A stretch of DNA of 64,000 nt, from the NCBI RefSeq assembly GCF_029051725.1, contig NZ_JAACFU010000015.1, forward strand, positions 1 to 64,000, read 5' to 3'. Source of the stretch: Bradyrhizobium sp. CSS354. Its GTDB lineage: Bacteria > Pseudomonadota > Alphaproteobacteria > Rhizobiales > Xanthobacteraceae. The notes under the pieces were generated by a model. It ran no database searches. It saw only the letters and a program-made list of their open reading frames with translations, and was not told where the DNA came from. Positions 60,555 through 64,000 of this stretch are shown in pieces; within the stretch, counting starts at the first letter, position 1, and each line of letters opens with the position of its first letter. Made by a program: the position numbers and the translations under genes.

Positions 60555-61352
60555 TCACCGGCTCTCGACAACCCGGGCAAACACCAGCACGTCCACTTGC
60601 GCCGCCTTGGCCCGGAGCAGGGCCCGCGCACAGGCGTCCAGCGTCGCACCCGACGTCAGGACGTCGTCGATGAGGACAATGCGCCGACCCTGGACGTCCG
60701 CCTGACGGTCCGGGGATACCTGGAATGCGCCCTGCACATTGGTGGCGCGCTGGGCCCGCGACAGGCCGATCTGCTGCTCGGTCGCGCGTACCCGGCGCAG
60801 CACCTCAGCCTTCGCTTTCACCCCGCTCTGCCGCTCGATGATCCGCGCCAGCGCCCCGGACTGGTTGTAGCGGCGGCGCCAGGCCCTTCGCCAGTGCAGG
60901 GGAACGGGCACCAGCATGTCGGCCTCGGTGAGCAGCTCGCCGCCCGCGCGCGCCATCCAGCGCCCCATGGCGGGCGCCAAATCCGTGCGGTCCTGGTATT
61001 TCAGCGCATGCACCAGGGTGCGCGCGACGTCGTCATAACGCACCGCGGCGCGCGCTCGCTGGTAGGCCGGCGGGCTCGCGATCGCCTCCATCGACAGCAT
61101 GTCGGGGCCGGGATCGTACACAAAAGGAATGCCGAGCCGCGGGCAGTAGGGCCGTTCGATGAACGACAGCCGCGCCCAGCACGCCGCGCACACGCCCTCG
61201 CCGTCGACCGGCTCGCGGCAGGACACGCACAGCGTCGGCAGCGCGATGTCGAGCGCAAGCCGTGCCGCACGTGACAGCACATGGCGGCCAGCCGTCCATG
61301 CGACACGCAGGGGGGCGGCGATGGAACGAGAAGGGGCGTTGCCGGCTTCCAT
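60555..61352 (-). CDS. comF: ComF-family phosphoribosyltransferase-like protein
   Basis: 265-residue double-domain protein. An N-terminal zinc finger uses CVSCREPVDGEGVCAACWARL, and the C-terminal PRTase-type fold has the PRPP loop IVLIDDVLTSGATLDACARALL. ComF is associated with uptake and handling of transforming DNA in competent bacteria; in non-competent rhizobia the role is not clear. It is followed by grxC after 30 bases on the same strand. Confidence 0.92.
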   Translation of the reverse strand: MEAGNAPSRSIAAPLRVAWTAGRHVLSRAARLALDIALPTLCVSCREPVDGEGVCAACWARLSFIERPYCPRLGIPFVYDPGPDMLSMEAIASPPAYQRARAAVRYDDVARTLVHALKYQDRTDLAPAMGRWMARAGGELLTEADMLVPVPLHWRRAWRRRYNQSGALARIIERQSGVKAKAEVLRRVRATEQQIGLSRAQRATNVQGAFQVSPDRQADVQGRRIVLIDDVLTSGATLDACARALLRAKAAQVDVLVFARVVESR

Positions 61353-61398
61353 GGGACGAGGCTAGCGTTCCGCGATTGTCGGCTCAAGCAGGACTCTC

Positions 61399-61523
61399 GT
61401 GCCCCGGACGCAGCGCAGCGCGTAGCGGTGCGCTGCTGAGCCGGGGCCCAGGAGCTGTGTGCGCAGAAGCATGGATCCCGGCCCTGCGGAGCGTCACTGC
61501 GTGCCGCACCGCGTCCGGGACAG
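61399..61523. repeat. Palindromic intergenic repeat, copy C1
   Basis: The element opens GTGCCCCGGACGCAGCGCAG and ends with CGCGTCCGGGACAG, near-complementary outer arms, with CCGGGGCCC inside. It is related to copy C2 at 62420-62540, and the two flank the NDUFAF5-like gene. Confidence 0.65.
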
Positions 61524-61569
61524 GAGAGAGGAGATTGCCAGAACCAGCGTGATCGGCGTAACCAGCGGC

Positions 61570-62418
61570 ATGGCTCAAGACCCGCAAACCCCGCCCGTTT
61601 TGCTCGATCGTGCTTTGCTGCACGGGCGACAGCGCCGTGCGCAGGCGCAAGGTGCCGTGAGCTTCCTGTTGGATCGGGTCGCCGAGGACATGTGCGACCG
61701 GCTGGCTGCGGTGATGCGGGAGTTTCACACAGCGGCCGATCTCTGGACGCCTGGCGAGGGTCTCGCGGTGCTGCGCGCGCGACTGCCCTCGATCGAGCGC
61801 ATTGAGCTCGATGCGTCCGGTGCGGAGAAGCTGCCCTTTGCACCGGAAAGCCTCGATCTTGTCGTCTCGGCGCTGGCGCTGCAATTTGTCAACGATCTGC
61901 CGGGGGTGCTTGCGCAAATCCGTCGCGCGCTGAGGCCGGACGGCCTGCTGCTGGCGGCGATGATCGGCGGCGACAGCCTGACCGAGCTGCGCCAGGCCTT
62001 TGCCGCGGCTGAGGCCGAATGCGAGGGCGGTGTTTCGCCGCGTGTGGCGCCGTTCGCCGATCTGCGCGACGTTGGCTCGCTGTTGCAGCGAGCAGGATTT
62101 GCGCTGCCGGTCACCGATGTCGACCGCGTCGTAGTGCGCTACGCCAACGCGTTCGCGCTGATGCACGATATCAGGCGCATGGGTGCCGCCAATGTGCTGA
62201 TCGAACGGCGGCGCACGCCGAGCCGGCGATCGACGCTGCTGCGGATGGCTGAAATTTACGCGCAACGCTTTGCCGATGCCGACGGCCGCATCCGTGCGAC
62301 ATTCGATATCATCTGGCTCTCCGGTTGGGCCCCGCATGCGAGCCAGCAGCAGCCGCTGAAGCCGGGGTCGGCGAAGGCGAGCCTCGCGGAGGCGGTGCAG
62401 AAGGCGCGGAAAGAGTGA
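61570..62418 (+). CDS. NDUFAF5-like methyltransferase-fold protein
   Basis: 282-residue protein related to NDUFAF5, a complex I assembly factor, and to BioC-type methyltransferases. The C-terminal FDIIWLSGWAPHASQQQPLKPGSA and the LPFAPESLDLVVSALALQFVNDLPG segment are characteristic of that branch. The glycine-rich cofactor motif I (normally xDxGxGxG) is degraded to ADLWTPGEGLAVLR, so cofactor binding may be altered. The ATG at 61570 is preferred. Role in complex I maturation is inferred from homology; no nuo genes are in the window. Confidence 0.8.
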   Translation: MAQDPQTPPVLLDRALLHGRQRRAQAQGAVSFLLDRVAEDMCDRLAAVMREFHTAADLWTPGEGLAVLRARLPSIERIELDASGAEKLPFAPESLDLVVSALALQFVNDLPGVLAQIRRALRPDGLLLAAMIGGDSLTELRQAFAAAEAECEGGVSPRVAPFADLRDVGSLLQRAGFALPVTDVDRVVVRYANAFALMHDIRRMGAANVLIERRRTPSRRSTLLRMAEIYAQRFADADGRIRATFDIIWLSGWAPHASQQQPLKPGSAKASLAEAVQKARKE

Positions 62419-62419
62419 C

Positions 62420-62540
62420 GTGTCCCGGACGCGCTGCAGCGCCCTTGCGCTGCTGCGCAGAGCCGGGACCCAGCTCTGCGGCCTCTGGGCCCCGGCTCTG
62501 CAGCGCACCGCAAGAGCGCTGCGCTGCGTCCGGGGCACGC
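62420..62540. repeat. Palindromic intergenic repeat, copy C2
   Basis: Starts GTGTCCCGGACGCGCTGCAG and ends GCGTCCGGGGCACG, with inner arms AGCTCTGCGGCC and GGCCCCGGCTCT. Fills the 127-base gap between the NDUFAF5-like and MutT genes. Confidence 0.65.
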
Positions 62541-62545
62541 GCAAC

Positions 62546-62956
62546 TCACATCAACAAATCAATCAAATGCGGGATCAGCGGAATGTCCGCGGGCGGCATG
62601 GGGTAGTCGCGCAGCTTGTTGGCGCGGACCCAGGCCAGGGTCTGGCCTTCGCGCGGCATGACTTGCCCTTCCCAGCGCCGGCAGATGTAGAGCGGCATCA
62701 GGAGGTGAAAGGTCTCGTAGCCGTAGCTCGCGAACGTCAGCGGCGCCAGGCACGGCTCGGCGACGGTGATGCCGAGCTCTTCGTGGAGTTCGCGGATCAG
62801 GCTTTGCTCCGGCCGCTCTCCGGGTTCACACTTTCCGCCGGGGAATTCCCAGAGGCCCGCCAGCGTCTTGCCCGCAGGGCGCTGCGCGATCAAGACGCGC
62901 TTGTCGGCGTCGACCAGCGCGCAGGCCACCACGAGCGTCAGTTTGAGATCAGCCAT
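62546..62956 (-). CDS. mutT: Nudix hydrolase, MutT-type 8-oxo-dGTP diphosphatase
   Basis: 136-residue Nudix protein that sanitises oxidised nucleotides. The Nudix box is complete: GGKCEPGERPEQSLIRELHEELGI (split here: G-x5-E-x7-REL-xEELG) spanning residues about 38-60. The opening LVVACALVDADKRVLIAQRP and the FHLLMPLYICRRWEG strand fit MutT. ATG 62956; the frame to 63679 is antisense to the pilus gene. Nucleotide preference is inferred. Confidence 0.9.
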   Translation of the reverse strand: MADLKLTLVVACALVDADKRVLIAQRPAGKTLAGLWEFPGGKCEPGERPEQSLIRELHEELGITVAEPCLAPLTFASYGYETFHLLMPLYICRRWEGQVMPREGQTLAWVRANKLRDYPMPPADIPLIPHLIDLLM

Positions 62957-63097
62957 GCCTGGAATGTCGCTCCCTGAAAAGATCATCCGCAACGGTTGGT
63001 TAACCCTGTTAGGGCCGGTGTTTCCGAGGTCACCATAAGTCATATTTAATCCACGGATCCTAGGGTGGAAACGCTGAAACCATTCCGGGCCAGATCC

Positions 63098-64000
63098 ATG
63101 CGCGCTGAGTTTCGTACCGTCTTCCGCCGCTTCCGTCGCGACCGGCGCGGCAATGTTGCGGTGATCTTCGCAATCTGCTGCGTTCCCCTGATCACGTTCG
63201 TCGGCAGTGCGATCGACTACTCCCGCGCGACGCAGGTCCGGGCGAAGCTTCAGGGCGCGGCCGACGCGGCCAGCGTCGGTGCGATCGCCAAAGCCTCGCC
63301 GGGGTTTGCTGCCGCGGGCTCGATGACCACGGATGGTTCGATCACCGTGGGCGTCACCGACGCCCAGAAAATCTTCGATGCCAATCGCGCCAACCTGACC
63401 GGCTATACGCTCAACAGCGTCACCCCGACAGTCGTCAAGACCGGCTCGACCATCAACTCGACCGTCTCGTTCACCGCCACCATCAACACCATGTTTCTCG
63501 GCCTGATCGGCAAGACCACACTGACCATGAGCGGCACGTCGGCGTCGACGGCCAACATGCCGCTCTATGTCGACTTCTATCTCCTGCTGGACAATTCTCC
63601 GTCGATGGGCGTCGCAGCGACACCGGCCGACATAACGAGTTTGCAGGGAAAGACGGGTGGATGTGCATTCGCCTGTCACGACACCACCAAGGCGGCCGGC
63701 ACAAGCAACTACGACATCGCCAAAGCAAATGGCATCACGACCCGAATTGACGTGGTGCGCCAGGCGAGCGCGAACTTGATGGACACAGCCCAGAGCACGC
63801 AGACCTATTCGAACCAGTTCAGAATGGCGATCTACGATTTCGGCGCTTCGTCAGCGACGATCGGATTGAGAAATCTGTTCGCGCTCTCGTCGAGCTTGAG
63901 CTCCGCCAAGACGGCGGCGGGAAACATCGACCTGATGGCGGTTGCCGGTCAGAATGACGTGTATACTATCGACAAAGATACTCCCTTCACCACTATTTTT
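63098..64000 (+). CDS. TadG-like pilus assembly protein with VWA domain; C-terminus outside the window
   Basis: 301 codons visible, open at the window end. The N-terminal TadE/TadG-like segment has a basic start (RRFRRDRRGN), then a membrane helix VAVIFAICCVPLITFVGSAID and QGAADAASVGA. A von Willebrand A domain begins at about residue 150 with the MIDAS motif LLLDNSPSMG (DxSxS). This is the pattern of Flp/Tad pilus-associated TadG proteins in alphaproteobacteria, anchored to the inner membrane with the VWA domain outside. No other tad genes are visible here. Confidence 0.88.
   Translation, partial: MRAEFRTVFRRFRRDRRGNVAVIFAICCVPLITFVGSAIDYSRATQVRAKLQGAADAASVGAIAKASPGFAAAGSMTTDGSITVGVTDAQKIFDANRANLTGYTLNSVTPTVVKTGSTINSTVSFTATINTMFLGLIGKTTLTMSGTSASTANMPLYVDFYLLLDNSPSMGVAATPADITSLQGKTGGCAFACHDTTKAAGTSNYDIAKANGITTRIDVVRQASANLMDTAQSTQTYSNQFRMAIYDFGASSATIGLRNLFALSSSLSSAKTAAGNIDLMAVAGQNDVYTIDKDTPFTTIF

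Overview
The window looks like a core chromosomal segment of a Bradyrhizobium-type alphaproteobacterium (Nitrobacteraceae). The support is high GC content, the gene order ubiG / lysC / ptsP / prfA / prmC / DUF4167, a phaR-phaA-phaB cluster, an acdS-acdR pair, form II coxSLM genes, and several families of palindromic intergenic repeats of the kind common in rhizobia. I see no prophage, integrase, insertion sequence, CRISPR array or plasmid origin. The species call is an inference from gene content.

Layout. 1-822 holds the N-terminal part of a secreted caspase-fold protein whose catalytic His and Cys positions are Phe and Ser. 1195-10512 is aromatic catabolism centred on homogentisate: an AHL-lactonase-like hydrolase, a MarR regulator divergent from an MhpA-like FAD hydroxylase, DUF2783, an MBL-fold protein with a degraded metal site, hmgA, fahA, a DUF1272 protein, and an Lrp regulator divergent from hppD. 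HppD makes homogentisate, HmgA opens its ring and FahA hydrolyses fumarylacetoacetate. The isomerase MaiA is not in the window. 10734-15766 carries a CaiB-type CoA-transferase/racemase and a form II molybdenum hydroxylase operon (coxS-coxL-coxM). 16108-20483 carries two tandem chemoreceptors with almost identical C-terminal halves. 20639-25577 has a DUF3175 protein, an MFS transporter with otsB and otsA (trehalose synthesis), and a small secreted protein. A tRNA-Ser(GGA) follows at 25774.

26213-33429 holds an amidase with a histone-H1-like tail, methionine genes metY-metA behind a structured leader, a polysaccharide deacetylase and recQ. 33657-37177 holds ACC deaminase, its Lrp regulator, a Cds1-like PLP enzyme and a carboxymuconolactone decarboxylase family protein. 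37191-41955 has a PilZ-PAS-PAS-GGDEF cyclase, a small secreted protein, an HSL-type esterase, a class IV aminotransferase and a methyltransferase. 41998-45043 is the polyhydroxybutyrate locus (phaR, phaA, phaB), with a paired TGC-N3-GCA site between phaA and phaB.

45173-64000 is mostly housekeeping: a YddG-like exporter, a flavin reductase, a DUF985 cupin, gloB, methyltransferases, DUF4167, prmC, prfA, ptsP, lysC, a PH-domain membrane protein, ubiG, a DMT exporter, an overlapping grxC-nit-DUF1178 operon, comF, an NDUFAF5-like protein, a MutT Nudix hydrolase and the start of a TadG-like pilus assembly protein. The least ordinary items are the pseudo-caspase, the ligand-poor MBL protein inside the homogentisate operon, the H1-tailed amidase, the phaA-phaB operator-like repeats, the metY leader and the duplicated chemoreceptors.
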